64,000 nucleotides of DNA from Halohasta salina. Lineage in GTDB: Archaea; Halobacteriota; Halobacteria; Halobacteriales; Haloferacaceae. Location: contig NZ_JAMZIE010000007.1 in assembly GCF_024178165.1 (NCBI RefSeq), forward strand, positions 1-64,000, read 5' to 3'. The notes beneath the pieces are model-generated. The model was not told the origin of the DNA. It did not search any database and saw nothing but the letters and a program-made list of their open reading frames with translations. Both the position numbers and the translations under genes were made by a program. How positions within the stretch are numbered: the stretch's first letter is position 1; each line of letters starts with the position of its first letter. This document shows, one piece after another, positions 35,708-47,090 of this stretch.

Positions 35708-35971
35708 ATGACACAGCAGTCCGACACACAACCGGCTGACTCGAGCAGCGACACCCTGTTCGTGGCGATCGGCATCGGCCTCGTCGCCCTCTCGGCGGTC
35801 GTCGGTCTCGCGGTGGTGGGGTACACCGTCGGCCTCGGGGCCCTCCAGTCGATCGCCAGCCCGTTCGCTCTCGGGACGGTCGTTTTTACCGTGATGGTCG
35901 CCATCGTGTTCAAAAAGACCTCGGACGTCGTCGACCGGCGGGTCGCCCGCAAGGGTCGTAGTGGGAACTGA
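35708..35971 (+). CDS. Small two-helix membrane protein
   Basis: An 87-residue protein with helices LFVAIGIGLVALSAVVGLAV and ALGTVVFTVMVAIVF and a basic end (RRVARKGRSGN). Convergent with the helicase and last gene of the copper and oxidase block. No family recognised; association with the block is by position only. Confidence 0.65.
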   Translation: MTQQSDTQPADSSSDTLFVAIGIGLVALSAVVGLAVVGYTVGLGALQSIASPFALGTVVFTVMVAIVFKKTSDVVDRRVARKGRSGN

Positions 35972-36009
35972 GACGCGCAGTAGTCACCGATTACTGGCCG
36001 CTGTACCTG

Positions 36010-38346
36010 TTAGTCGACGACTACCGACCGGCTCGCGCGGACCGGCGGCAGCGGCAGATCGGGGAACGTCACCTCGACGGTGAACTCCAGATCTTCGGCC
36101 GCGCCGAAGACGCCGACCGGGACCGTCGTGGTGTCTGATAAATAACACCTTTTTTCGTTCATCTCGACGCCGTTGACCGTCACCCGAACCCCAACGGTCG
36201 CGCTCCCGGCGGTCGTGTTGACGGTGATCTCCCGCATCTCGTTGTCGCCGCGAGCGATCGACTCCGGGAACGCCCCCCAGTCGACGGTGATCCGCGGCAA
36301 CTCGCGGGCCGACTCGACGATCCGCTCGGCGACGCCCGCCGTGATCCCCGCGCGGGTGAGTTCGCCGACGCCAGCGTCGACGACCTCGCCGGGGGTCGTG
36401 AGTCCGGCCTGAGCGAGCGTTTCGGCCCGGCCCGCCCCGACGCCGTCGATGGCCGTCAGGGCGACCGCCTCCCGTGAGACGCCGTTCTCAAGGCGGGCCT
36501 CGATCCGCTTGACCAGATTCGCCGCCCGTGGGCCGGCAAACCGGCCGAGGAACTCGTGGAGCGCCGCCAGCAGTCGGAGGGCGTTCTGTCGGATGACCCA
36601 CGCGTCGCTTCGGAGTTCGGCGGGCGTCTGGCCCTCCATCCCGGCGTGGAGAATCGCCAAGACCTTCCGGTGGCCGTCTTCAAGGTCGGTCGACGTGCCG
36701 CGGAGTACCTCGTCGACCGCGTCGGTTTCGGCCTGGCGGGCCGAGACGCTGTCGAACTCGTCGGCGCTGGCGACGGTTTCGAGCACGTCGTCGACGCTGA
36801 TCCGCTCGCGGTCGGCGAGCGTGGCGAATCGGGTGGCAGTCCCCAAGCGGAGGTAGTATTTCGAGGTCAGCGTGCCGATGGCGGTGGCCTCGACGCCGAG
36901 GTCGTCGTCGGTCTCGACGAAGCCGCGATCGACCAGCGTTTCGAGGGTCGACCGGACGCGCTCGCGGAGCCCGTCGAGGCCGTACTCGGTCGGCTTCGAC
37001 TGGGCCCGCTGGTAGTAGAAGGTGGTTTCGAGCCACGCCATCACGTCGTCGAGGTCCTGGATCGTCCCCATGGCGATCTCGGCGTTGAGATGGGCATCCA
37101 GATCCTCAGCGAGTCGGGATTCGATCTCCTTGCCCTCCCGGAGCAGCCGCCGGTATTTGTCGGCGTCGGCGTGATCGCAGACCACCCAGCCGTAGCCCAC
37201 GTCGTCGTACCCCGGCCGCCCGGCCCGGCCGAGCATCTGGAGGATGTCCAGCGGGCTGATGTCGATCTCGCCTTCGAGGGGGTCGTGGTATTTCGTATCC
37301 CGAATGACGACACAGCGGGCGGGGAGGTTGACGCCCCACGCGAGCGTCGAGGTCGAAAACAGCAGTTGGATCTTCCCCTCTTTGAACCACTGCTCGACCC
37401 GGTTGCGGTCCTCCTTGGCGAGGCCAGCGTGGTGAAAGGCCACGCCGTCGGGAACGCCCTTGCGGAGTTTGTCGTTGCTCAGTTCTTTGGCGTCGTTGTG
37501 GAAGTCGTAGTCGCCGCGGGCCCCCATCGGGATGTCGCGCTCGGCGATCTCGTCGCGGGCCTTGGCGGCCGCCCGGACCGCATCCTGCCGCGAAGAGACG
37601 AAGACGAGCGCTTGGCCGTCCTCGCGGATGTGAGGTTCGGCGATGTCGAGGGCCGCATACAGCCGCCGATATTTGTCGGCGAAGGCGTTGTCGCCGTGGC
37701 TGTAGGTTCGGACGTCCGAATGGAGGTCGACCGGCCGGTAGTCGTCGCCGAACTCGAAGGTCGCTTCGGGCGGCGCGTCGAGCCAGCCCGCCACGTCCTC
37801 GATGTTTGGCATGGTGGCAGAGAGCGCGACGATCCGGGGATCACAGAGTCGACGGAGCCGCGAGATGGTGGCTTCGAGGACGCCGCCGCGGCCGTCCGAG
37901 TCGAGCAGGTGGACCTCGTCGACGATGACCGAGTCGACGCCCGTAATAAACGAATAGCGCGGCGAGTCGTGTTTGCGGGTCGCCGAGTCGGTCTTTTCGG
38001 GTGTCATCACCAGAATGTCGGCGCGTTCAGCCCGCCGGGGGTTGAGATCGCGCTCGCCGGTGACGACGTACACCGAGTAGCCCAACTCTTCGAACCGATC
38101 CCACTCGGCCTCTTTTTCGTTGGTCAGCGCACGCATGGGCGCGATGAACAGCGCGGTGCCGTCGTCCCGCAGGGTGCGGCAGATCGCGAGTTCGGCGAGG
38201 GCGGTCTTGCCGGAGGCGGTCGGCGCGCTGGCGACGACGTTGTCGTCGCCCTCGAGGATGACCGGCAGGGCCTCCCGCTGCATCCGGTTGAACTCCTCGA
38301 AACCGAAGGCGTCGGCGAAATCGGGGACCGCCTCGGCGACCTTCAC
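36010..38346 (-). CDS. Hel308/Ski2-like DNA helicase
   Basis: A 778-residue superfamily 2 helicase. Motif I is APTASGKTALAE (Lys47), motif II VDEVHLLDS (DEVH at 143-146), motif III ALSATMPN, motif V/VI LFSTSTLAWGVNLPAR and QMLGRAGRPGYDD. After that come a winged-helix and a Sec63-like region (residues about 400-680) with a helix-hairpin-helix near 600-640 (LTAIDGVGAGRAETLAQAGL). The C-terminus has a beta domain (FTVEVTFPDLPLPPVRASRS). Hel308 proteins unwind stalled forks; halophiles carry more than one Hel308-like protein, so the exact subgroup is open. The start is GTG, joined by GTGA overlap to a short ORF. Confidence 0.9.
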   Translation of the reverse strand: MKVAEAVPDFADAFGFEEFNRMQREALPVILEGDDNVVASAPTASGKTALAELAICRTLRDDGTALFIAPMRALTNEKEAEWDRFEELGYSVYVVTGERDLNPRRAERADILVMTPEKTDSATRKHDSPRYSFITGVDSVIVDEVHLLDSDGRGGVLEATISRLRRLCDPRIVALSATMPNIEDVAGWLDAPPEATFEFGDDYRPVDLHSDVRTYSHGDNAFADKYRRLYAALDIAEPHIREDGQALVFVSSRQDAVRAAAKARDEIAERDIPMGARGDYDFHNDAKELSNDKLRKGVPDGVAFHHAGLAKEDRNRVEQWFKEGKIQLLFSTSTLAWGVNLPARCVVIRDTKYHDPLEGEIDISPLDILQMLGRAGRPGYDDVGYGWVVCDHADADKYRRLLREGKEIESRLAEDLDAHLNAEIAMGTIQDLDDVMAWLETTFYYQRAQSKPTEYGLDGLRERVRSTLETLVDRGFVETDDDLGVEATAIGTLTSKYYLRLGTATRFATLADRERISVDDVLETVASADEFDSVSARQAETDAVDEVLRGTSTDLEDGHRKVLAILHAGMEGQTPAELRSDAWVIRQNALRLLAALHEFLGRFAGPRAANLVKRIEARLENGVSREAVALTAIDGVGAGRAETLAQAGLTTPGEVVDAGVGELTRAGITAGVAERIVESARELPRITVDWGAFPESIARGDNEMREITVNTTAGSATVGVRVTVNGVEMNEKRCYLSDTTTVPVGVFGAAEDLEFTVEVTFPDLPLPPVRASRSVVVD

Positions 38347-38372
38347 GTCGACTCACCGGCACTGAGCCTCAT
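38343..38372 (-). other. Nine-codon upstream ORF coupled to the helicase
   Basis: On the minus strand an ATG at 38372 opens MRLSAGEST and ends in TGA at 38343..38345, overlapping the helicase GTG (38344..38346) as GTGA. A TATA-like cctttgatc near 38395..38403 lies about 27 bases before the ATG, so the leader peptide could be the first translated unit of a leaderless mRNA. Confidence 0.4.
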
Positions 38373-38435
38373 TGGTCCGTAGGCGGGTCCGGGCGATCAA
38401 AGGCGTTTCCTTCCGGTCGGCGCGACGGGGCAGCA

Positions 38436-38566
38436 GCATCCGCGCGAGCGGAGCGAGCGCGGTTCCCGGACGGCGAGGCCGACGGCCGAGCCATCCGCTC
38501 TTTTTCATTGAAGTTTTTGCGCCGAGCGGTTCGCCGCTGGCGAACCCGAGGCGGAAAAAGTTCGAG
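38436..38566. repeat. GC-rich hairpin element of haloarchaeal intergenic type
   Basis: A 130-base stretch between two divergent genes made of inverted repeats: ccgcgc/gcgcgg (38440..38445, 38457..38462), ggttcgcc/ggcgaacc (38528..38535, 38539..38546), and an outer imperfect pair tgaagtttttgcgcc / ggcggaaaaagttcg. Similar hairpin elements with (A)AAAAAGTTCG and (G)AAGTTTTTGC ends occur between genes of other halophiles as I recall. Role unknown. Confidence 0.45.
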
Positions 38567-38606
38567 CCACAACGCTTTATCGCCAACCCGAGTAACAGCC
38601 AATTAG

Positions 38607-39578
38607 ATGTCAGCTATTCAGCTCTCCAGTGTCACGAAGCGGTTCGGCGACGTCGACGCCGTTCGTGATCTCGATCTCACCGTCGAAACGGGGGAGATCT
38701 ACGGCTTTCTCGGCCCCAACGGCGCGGGCAAGTCGACGACGATCAACATGGTCCTCGATCTCGTCCGGCCGACCGAGGGGACGATCACAGTGCTCGACGA
38801 GCCGGTCGACACCGCCGGCGCGGCCCTCCGCGAGCGGATCGGCGTCCTCCCCGAGGGGTTCGACGTCTACAGCCGCCTGTCGGGCCGCAAGCACGTCGCC
38901 TTCGCCATCGAGTCGAAGGATGCGGACGACGACCCCAACGAAATCCTCGACCGGGTCGGGCTGGGCGAGGCGGCCGACCGCCCCGCGGGCGGCTACTCGA
39001 AGGGAATGCGCCAGCGACTCGCGCTGGGCATGGCGCTGGTCGGCGAGCCCGAGCTGTTGATCCTCGACGAGCCCGGAACCGGTCTCGATCCCGCCGGGGC
39101 CAAGGAGATGCGGGCGATCGTCCGCGAGGAGGCCGCTCGCGGGGCGACGGTCTTCTTTTCGAGCCACGTCCTCGGGCAGGTCGAGGCCGTCTGCGACCGG
39201 GTGGGGATCCTCCACGAGGGCGAACTCAAGGCCGAAGACAGCATCGACGGGCTCCGGGACGCCAGCGAGGCCGAGGAAACGCTCATTTTGACCGTCGACG
39301 ACGCGACCGACGACGATCTGGATCCGGTACGGGCGATCGACGGCGTCTCGGGGGCGGCGATCGACGGGACGATGGTCACCGTTGCCTGCGAGGCGGCGGT
39401 CAAAAGCGACGCGATCGCCACGCTGGGCGAGGCCGGCGTCGAGGTCCGCGATATCGAAACCGAGTCGACCTCCCTCGAAGAGCTGTTCCTCTCCTACACC
39501 GACGGCGAGGGTGTCGTCGAGCGGGACGAACCGGCGTCGACCGACCGACCGGCCCCGACTCCGGAGGGGGGTCGATGA
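38607..39578 (+). CDS. ABC transporter ATPase
   Basis: A 323-residue ATP-binding subunit. Walker A GPNGAGKSTTINMVL near residue 38, Q-loop region, signature YSKGMRQRLALGMAL near 132, Walker B LLILDEPGTGLDPAG near 152 and His switch FFSSHVLGQVE. A C-terminal extension (residues 215-323) is typical of exporters of the CcmA/NatA group. It is coupled to the permease by a four-base overlap. Substrate unknown. TATA-like gctttatc at 38572..38581 lies 27 bases before the ATG. Confidence 0.92.
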   Translation: MSAIQLSSVTKRFGDVDAVRDLDLTVETGEIYGFLGPNGAGKSTTINMVLDLVRPTEGTITVLDEPVDTAGAALRERIGVLPEGFDVYSRLSGRKHVAFAIESKDADDDPNEILDRVGLGEAADRPAGGYSKGMRQRLALGMALVGEPELLILDEPGTGLDPAGAKEMRAIVREEAARGATVFFSSHVLGQVEAVCDRVGILHEGELKAEDSIDGLRDASEAEETLILTVDDATDDDLDPVRAIDGVSGAAIDGTMVTVACEAAVKSDAIATLGEAGVEVRDIETESTSLEELFLSYTDGEGVVERDEPASTDRPAPTPEGGR

Positions 39579-40387
39579 GCTGGGTCGTCGTCGCCCGGAA
39601 AGATTTCGAGGACGCGATCCGCTCGCGGTGGCTGCAGGGGTTGACCGCGCTGTTCGTCGGCCTCGTCGCGCTGATCGCGGCGATCAGTCTCCCGCCGGAG
39701 GGCCAGACGGTCAGTACGAACGCCGTGTTGGGTGGGAGCTTCGTCGGGCTGCTGTCGGGGACCCTCGCCCCCCTGATCGCGCTCGTGGTCGCCTACAGCG
39801 CAGTGAGTGGCGAACGCGAGTCGGGATCGCTCAAACTGCTGCTGTCGCTGCCCCACTCGCGGGCCGACGTCGTCTTCGGGAAGGTCGCCGGCCGGGCGGC
39901 GGCGCTGTCGACGGCCATCATCGTCGGCTTCGTGGTGCCGGCGGTCATCCTCGCGTTCGGCCCGCTCGAACTCGACGTGCTGACCTACATCGGCTACACG
40001 CTGCTGGTCGCGCTGCTGGTGTCGGTGTTCGTCGCCATCGCGGTCGGCTGGTCGGCCGCCGCGCCCTCCCAGCGGACCGCCCTCGCCGGCGCGATCGGCC
40101 TGTATTTCCTCTTCGTCCCCTTCTGGGACGCCGTCCGGTTCCCGCTGCAGTTCGCTCTCCAGTCGCTGCCGGAGTGGGTGCCCGTCAGCGCGACGGCGGT
40201 GAGCAACGCGCTGTTCCTCATCAACCCCGCCTCGGCGTTTCGGGGGCTGACAGGCGCGCTGCTTCGGGGGCAGTTGTTCGCCGGCGAGACGGCGGCCCTG
40301 CAGGTGTCGGCGCTGTCGATGCTGCTGTTCTGGCTGCTGGCCGCGCCGCTGGCCGGGCTCTACGTCTTCCAGCGGCGGGACCTATGA
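39575..40387 (+). CDS. ABC-2 type transporter permease
   Basis: A 270-residue membrane protein with six helices, beginning SWVVVARKDFEDAIRSRWLQ as an amphipathic elbow and containing LIALVVAYSAVSGERESGSL KLLLSLPHSR, a coupling-loop pattern of NosY-like ABC-2 permeases. Its ATG overlaps the stop of the ATPase gene by four bases. It resembles the NosY of this window but has no NosD beside it. Substrate unknown. Confidence 0.9.
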   Translation: MSWVVVARKDFEDAIRSRWLQGLTALFVGLVALIAAISLPPEGQTVSTNAVLGGSFVGLLSGTLAPLIALVVAYSAVSGERESGSLKLLLSLPHSRADVVFGKVAGRAAALSTAIIVGFVVPAVILAFGPLELDVLTYIGYTLLVALLVSVFVAIAVGWSAAAPSQRTALAGAIGLYFLFVPFWDAVRFPLQFALQSLPEWVPVSATAVSNALFLINPASAFRGLTGALLRGQLFAGETAALQVSALSMLLFWLLAAPLAGLYVFQRRDL

Positions 40388-40390
40388 CGA

Positions 40391-42520
<2,130 letters not shown>

Positions 42521-42635
42521 TCAAAAACCGAGTGGGTGGCCACAGGCGGATGTCTGGATAGTTAGGTCGGGACGACCGGGTCGACCGAGGGTGAGACTGC
42601 CGAGTCGACCAGTCACTATTATTGAATGCGATATT

Positions 42636-42661
42636 CGGGCGATAGGGTATATACTCGCCCG
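42636..42661. promoter_or_regulatory. Palindrome enclosing the TATA box of the second kinase
   Basis: Perfect seven-base arms cgggcga (42636..42642) and tcgcccg (42655..42661) flank 12 bases holding the TATA-like ggtatatac. The TATA centre near 42649 is 27 bases before the ATG at 42678. A protein that recognises the arms would cover the TATA box. Confidence 0.5.
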
Positions 42662-42677
42662 ACAGCAAGCGATTTCA

Positions 42678-44363
42678 ATGGGAGATGACGTGTTGCTGAG
42701 TCTGTTCGTCGTCTCATTGGTCGTCGTGGCGACTGTCGTAAGTTTGGTGTTGGCGGGCTACTCGTGGCGCTCGATCGAGCATCCGATTTCGAACTCGTAT
42801 GCGCGGCTGCTGGCGGCCGACAGCCTGTGGGCGGCCTGCTATCTGGGCATGATCCTCGGCGACGGCGGCCTGTTCACGCGGGCGGCGATCGTCGGCCAAG
42901 GGTTCGCCGCGGCGCTGGCGGGGGTCACGTGGTTCCTGTTCGTCATCGAGTACACCGGCGACAGCGAGTGGATCCCGGCCGGTATCGGTCGACTGCTGTA
43001 CGCCGAGGCGGTGATCTATGGGCTGTTGCGGATCGTCAACCCCGGCGGGCTGGTCGCCAGCGAAGTCGTTTACGGCGAGTTCGGCCCGTTCCTGCTGCCG
43101 GCGGAGGTGTACGGGCCGATCGTCTACGCGCAGGTCGGGTTCGTCTACCTGCTGCTCGTCGTCTCGTTTCTGCTGTTGGGCCGGTTCATCCGGACCACCC
43201 GGAGCCTCTACCGATATCAGGCGGTAGCGATCCTGCTGACCGCCGTCGCGGTCATGGTGTCGACGCTGCTGTTCGTGACCCGGTTCCGGCTCCACCCGCA
43301 ACTCGACCCGACACCCGTGTTGTTCGTCTTTCAGGCGCTGATCGTCGGGGTGGCGCTCTACCGGTACGACTTCCTGAAGATCGCGCCGGTCGCCGCCGAC
43401 CGGTTCTTCCGGGAGATGGCCGACCCGGTGGTGATCCTCGACGGGAACCGACGGCTCATCGACTACAACACCGCCGCCGAGACGATCGTCGACGGGCTCG
43501 ACCCTCAGAGGCCGGTCGACGCGCTCGGCCCCGAGGGACTCAACGGGGCCATCGAGGAGGCGATCGACGCCCGGGACGAACGAACCGAACACACCCTGAC
43601 GGGAGAGGGACCCTCGCGGAGCTACGACATCCGGGTGACGCCGATCGACGACCAGTTCGGCATCGCTCAGGGGTACGTGGTCGCGCTCCGGGAGATCACC
43701 GAGCGGAAGCGACGTGAGCGCCGGCTCCGCGAACAGAACGAGCGGTTGGAGGAGTTCGCCGACGTCGTCTCCCACGACCTGCGGAACCCCCTGTCGGCGG
43801 CGGCCGGCTGGACCGAGGCCGTCGACGGACAGTTGGCCGCCGAGGAATCCGATATCGAAGCCGCCAGAGCCGGGCTCGCTCGGGTCGAGCGCTCCCACGA
43901 ACGGATGGACGAACTCATCGAGATGCTGCTGTCGCTGGCTCGGGAGGGCCAGACGGTCGACGACCCCGAGCCGGTGCCGGTGGGGACGACCGCCACCGAG
44001 GCGTGGGAGACCGCCGACACCGGCGAGATGGAACTCGTCGTCGAGGCCGACCGCACGGTGTCGGCCGACCCCACACGGCTGCGGCAGGTCTTCGAGAACC
44101 TCTTTCGGAACGCCAACGAGCACGGAACGGCGACCACGGTCACGGTCAGCGACACGCCGGAGGGGTTCGTCGTCGAAGACGACGGCGAGGGGATCTCGGC
44201 GGCCGACCGGGAGTCGCTGTTCGAGTTCGGCTACAGCACCGACGACGACGGCACCGGGATCGGACTCGCCGTCGTCAAACGCATCGTCGACGCTCACGGC
44301 TGGGTGGTCGACGTGGGCGAAAGCGACGCCGGCGGCGCGCGCTTCGAGATCAGCCAGCCGTAG
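42678..44363 (+). CDS. 7TM sensor histidine kinase with PAS domain, second copy of this layout
   Basis: A 561-residue kinase. Residues 1-225 carry seven helices of the 7TM-kinase type, then a PAS domain (VVILDGNRRLIDYNTAAETI, about 250-345), a HisKA domain with FADVVSHDLRNPLSAAAGW (His near 368) and a HATPase domain with NLFRNANEHG, EDDGEGI and GTGIGLAVVKRI. It has the same plan as the kinase at 6028 but a different H-box (SHDLRNP instead of RHNLRND). No response regulator is close by. ATG 42678 is set by the TATA box. Confidence 0.9.
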   Translation: MGDDVLLSLFVVSLVVVATVVSLVLAGYSWRSIEHPISNSYARLLAADSLWAACYLGMILGDGGLFTRAAIVGQGFAAALAGVTWFLFVIEYTGDSEWIPAGIGRLLYAEAVIYGLLRIVNPGGLVASEVVYGEFGPFLLPAEVYGPIVYAQVGFVYLLLVVSFLLLGRFIRTTRSLYRYQAVAILLTAVAVMVSTLLFVTRFRLHPQLDPTPVLFVFQALIVGVALYRYDFLKIAPVAADRFFREMADPVVILDGNRRLIDYNTAAETIVDGLDPQRPVDALGPEGLNGAIEEAIDARDERTEHTLTGEGPSRSYDIRVTPIDDQFGIAQGYVVALREITERKRRERRLREQNERLEEFADVVSHDLRNPLSAAAGWTEAVDGQLAAEESDIEAARAGLARVERSHERMDELIEMLLSLAREGQTVDDPEPVPVGTTATEAWETADTGEMELVVEADRTVSADPTRLRQVFENLFRNANEHGTATTVTVSDTPEGFVVEDDGEGISAADRESLFEFGYSTDDDGTGIGLAVVKRIVDAHGWVVDVGESDAGGARFEISQP

Positions 44364-44423
44364 CCCACACGGCGACCGAAAGCCCGACCCCCCAGCCAGC
44401 GGCGACTTTTGCCGTAACTGACG

Positions 44424-44449
44424 TGCATAAAGGCGAATAGATATATGCA
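44424..44449. promoter_or_regulatory. metY promoter with inverted repeat
   Basis: The TATA-like gcataaagg at 44425..44433 lies 27 bases before the ATG at 44458. The arms tgcata (44424..44429) and tatgca (44444..44449) form a six-base inverted repeat across the region between TATA box and start. A third related piece, gcata, follows at 44452. It may be an operator of the methionine cluster. Confidence 0.4.
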
Positions 44450-44457
44450 TAGCATAC

Positions 44458-45738
44458 ATGACCGAGGGTTTCAACACGCGGAGCCTCCACGCCGGGACCG
44501 AGCCGGACCCCGCCACGGGCGCGCGGGCCCCCCCGATCTACCAGACTACCTCCTACGTCTTCGAGGACGCCGAGACGGCCGCGGATCTCTACGCGCTCCG
44601 CGAGGAGGGCGACGTCTACTCGCGGGTCTCGAACCCGACCGTTCGCCAACTGGAGGCCAGACTGGCCTCCCTGGAGGGCGGCGTCGACGCGGTGGCCACG
44701 GCGGCGGGGATGGCGGCCCTCGATTCCGCGACGACGATCCTCGCCCAGAGCGGCGACACCGTCGTCGCCAGCAGCGACATGTACGGCGGCACCGGCACCT
44801 ACCTCTCGAAGCTCGCGCCCCGCCGTGGGATCGAAACCCGAACGGTCGAGACCCTCGACTACGACGCCTATGCCGACGCCATCGACGACGACACCGCCTA
44901 CGTCCACGTCGAGACGCTGTCGAACCCCTCGCTGCTCACCCCGGATTTCGAGCGCCTCGCCGACATCGCCCACGACCACGCGGTGCCGCTGGTCGTCGAC
45001 AACACATTCGGGACGCCCTATCTGTGTCGACCGCTCGAACACGGCGCGGATATCGTCTGGGAGTCGACGACGAAGTGGATCCACGGCTCGGGGACCACAG
45101 TCGGCGGGGTCTTGGTCGACGGCGGCACCTTCCCGTGGGACCACCCCGACGCCGACTACCCCGAACTCTCCGGCGAGAATCCCGGCTGGGGGTTCGACTT
45201 CTCCGAGCGGTTCGGCGAGCGCGCGTTCACGCTGGCGGCGCGCCACCGCGCGATCCGGGCGCTCGGGAACCAGCAGGGCCCGTTCGACGCGTGGCAGACG
45301 ATGCAGGGGCTCGAAACCTTGCCGCTGCGGATGGAGCGCCACTGCGAGAACGCACGCAGCGTCGCCGAGTTCCTCCGGGACGATCCGCGTGTCTCGTGGG
45401 TCACCTACCCCGGCTTCGAGGACCATCCGACCCACGACAACGCCACCGAGTATCTCGACGACTACGGCGGGATGGTCACCTTCGGCGTCGAGGGCGGCTT
45501 CGAGCCGGCCAAGACGTTCTGCGAGAGCGTCGACCGCATCAGCTTCCTCGCCAACATCGGCGATGCGAAGACCCTCGTCATCCATCCGGCGTCGACGACG
45601 CACGCCCAGCTCAGTGCGGACGAACAGCGCGCGGCGGGCGTCGCCCCCGACATGCTCCGGCTGTCGGTCGGGATCGAGAACAGCGACGACATCATCGCGG
45701 ATATCGACGCCGGACTGACGGCGGCAAACCAGCAATGA
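44458..45738 (+). CDS. metY: O-acetylhomoserine sulfhydrylase (MetY-like), copy 1
   Basis: PLP enzyme of the Cys/Met metabolism family, 426 residues. It makes homocysteine from O-acetylhomoserine and sulfide. Motifs: [40 protein letters not shown], cofactor Lys206 in [16 protein letters not shown], and the long insert with (F)[19 protein letters not shown] typical of MetY rather than cystathionine synthase. The exact donor (acetyl or succinyl) is inferred from metX next to it. Leaderless start 27 bases after the TATA core. Confidence 0.92.
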   Translation: MTEGFNTRSLHAGTEPDPATGARAPPIYQTTSYVFEDAETAADLYALREEGDVYSRVSNPTVRQLEARLASLEGGVDAVATAAGMAALDSATTILAQSGDTVVASSDMYGGTGTYLSKLAPRRGIETRTVETLDYDAYADAIDDDTAYVHVETLSNPSLLTPDFERLADIAHDHAVPLVVDNTFGTPYLCRPLEHGADIVWESTTKWIHGSGTTVGGVLVDGGTFPWDHPDADYPELSGENPGWGFDFSERFGERAFTLAARHRAIRALGNQQGPFDAWQTMQGLETLPLRMERHCENARSVAEFLRDDPRVSWVTYPGFEDHPTHDNATEYLDDYGGMVTFGVEGGFEPAKTFCESVDRISFLANIGDAKTLVIHPASTTHAQLSADEQRAAGVAPDMLRLSVGIENSDDIIADIDAGLTAANQQ

Positions 45739-45770
45739 CAAACCACAGCACTACCGAGGGGAGACAATGA
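45735..45770 (+). other. Eleven-codon ORF bridging metY and metX
   Basis: The 28-base gap between metY and metX is exactly filled by a short frame, [11 protein letters not shown]. Its ATG overlaps the metY stop by four bases and its stop TGA overlaps the metX ATG by four. A G-rich SD-like gaggggag precedes metX. Ribosomes could thus pass from metY to metX without leaving the message. Confidence 0.45.
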
Positions 45771-47023
45771 GCGCGACCGACGTCGACCGGGGGACCGTCG
45801 AACTCGGGGAGTTCCGCTTCGAGTGCGGCGAGACCATCCCGGAGCTGGAGATCGCCTACGAGGCCTACGGCGAGTTCACCGGCGACAACGCCGTGTTGGT
45901 CTGCCACGCGCTGACCGGCAGCCAGAACGTCGCCAGCTACAACACCCCCGGCACCGCCGGGCAGGCCCGAGCGTGGTGGGGCGATATTGTGGGACCGGGC
46001 AAAGCCATCGACACCACCGAGTACTACGTCGTCTGCGCCAACGTCCCCGGCTCCTGTTACGGTTCGTCGGGGCCCTCGTCGACCAACCCCGAGACGGGCG
46101 AGCCGTGGGGCACCGACTTCCCACCGGTCACCATCGGCGACTGGACCCGCGCCCAGCGTCGCTTGCTCGATCACCTCGGCGTCGGTCGACTGCGGCTGAT
46201 CGTCGGCGGCAGCGTCGGCGGGATGAACGTCCTGGAGTGGGCCAAACAGTTCCCCGACGACGCCGAGTTGATCGCCCCCATCGCCGCCGCGGACAAACTC
46301 GACCCCCAGTGTCTCGGCATGGACGCGGTCGCCCGCCGAGCCATTCGGAGCGACCCCGACTGGAACGGCGGCGACTACTACGGAACCGGCGACGACGACG
46401 CCAGCCCACCCCGCCAAGGATTGGCCATCGCCCGCCAGATCGGCCACCTGATGTACCTCTCGAAGGCCTCGATGGACCGCAAGTTCGGCCGTCGATCCGC
46501 CGGTCGGGACAGCGGCATCGAGGGCAGCGACGCGCTGTTCCCGCCGGACAAGGCCGCCGCCTTCTTCCCCTATCGAGAGGTCGAATCCTATCTCGACTAC
46601 AACGCCGAGAAATTCGTCGACCGGTTCGACGCCAACAGTTACCTCTATCTCACGCGGGCGATGGACGACTACGACCTCGCCGAGGGGTACGGCACCCCCG
46701 ACCGCGCCATCTCGGCGTTCGAGGGCGAGGTGCTGCTCGTCTCCTTTACAGGTGACTGGCATTTCACCGTCGAGCAGAGCGAACTGCTGGCCGAGGCGTT
46801 CCGGGCGGTCGACGTTCCGGTCGCCCACCACGTGGTCGACTCCGACCACGGCCACGACGCCTTCCTCGTCGAACCCGAAAACGTCGCCCCGCCGGTCGCC
46901 GACTTCCTCGAAGCCGGCGTCGCGGGGCGGGCGATCACCGACACGGCTGGAGACGACGACCGCGAGGCCGACGACGGCGATTCGGATTTCGCACCGGTCC
47001 ACACCAGCCTCTTTTCGGGCTGA
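45767..47023 (+). CDS. metX: Homoserine O-acetyltransferase
   Basis: Activates homoserine with acetyl-CoA as the first step to methionine. It is an alpha/beta hydrolase of 418 residues with [15 protein letters not shown] at the oxyanion region, nucleophile Ser149 in [12 protein letters not shown], Asp in FTGDWHFT near 327 and His in [12 protein letters not shown] near 360. It stands between two MetY-type genes that would use its product. MetX and MetA differ by fold; this is MetX. Confidence 0.94.
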   Translation: MSATDVDRGTVELGEFRFECGETIPELEIAYEAYGEFTGDNAVLVCHALTGSQNVASYNTPGTAGQARAWWGDIVGPGKAIDTTEYYVVCANVPGSCYGSSGPSSTNPETGEPWGTDFPPVTIGDWTRAQRRLLDHLGVGRLRLIVGGSVGGMNVLEWAKQFPDDAELIAPIAAADKLDPQCLGMDAVARRAIRSDPDWNGGDYYGTGDDDASPPRQGLAIARQIGHLMYLSKASMDRKFGRRSAGRDSGIEGSDALFPPDKAAAFFPYREVESYLDYNAEKFVDRFDANSYLYLTRAMDDYDLAEGYGTPDRAISAFEGEVLLVSFTGDWHFTVEQSELLAEAFRAVDVPVAHHVVDSDHGHDAFLVEPENVAPPVADFLEAGVAGRAITDTAGDDDREADDGDSDFAPVHTSLFSG

Positions 47024-47090
47024 ATCCGAGATACCGGCAGGGTTTCGAGAGGCAGTGGTGTTTAGGTTCCCGGCAATCCTTGGGAGCGAT

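Noticed and set aside
21665-35971. Denitrification (nos) operon
   Set aside because: nosZ and nosR are missing from the window; the parts fit copper-site maturation in general.
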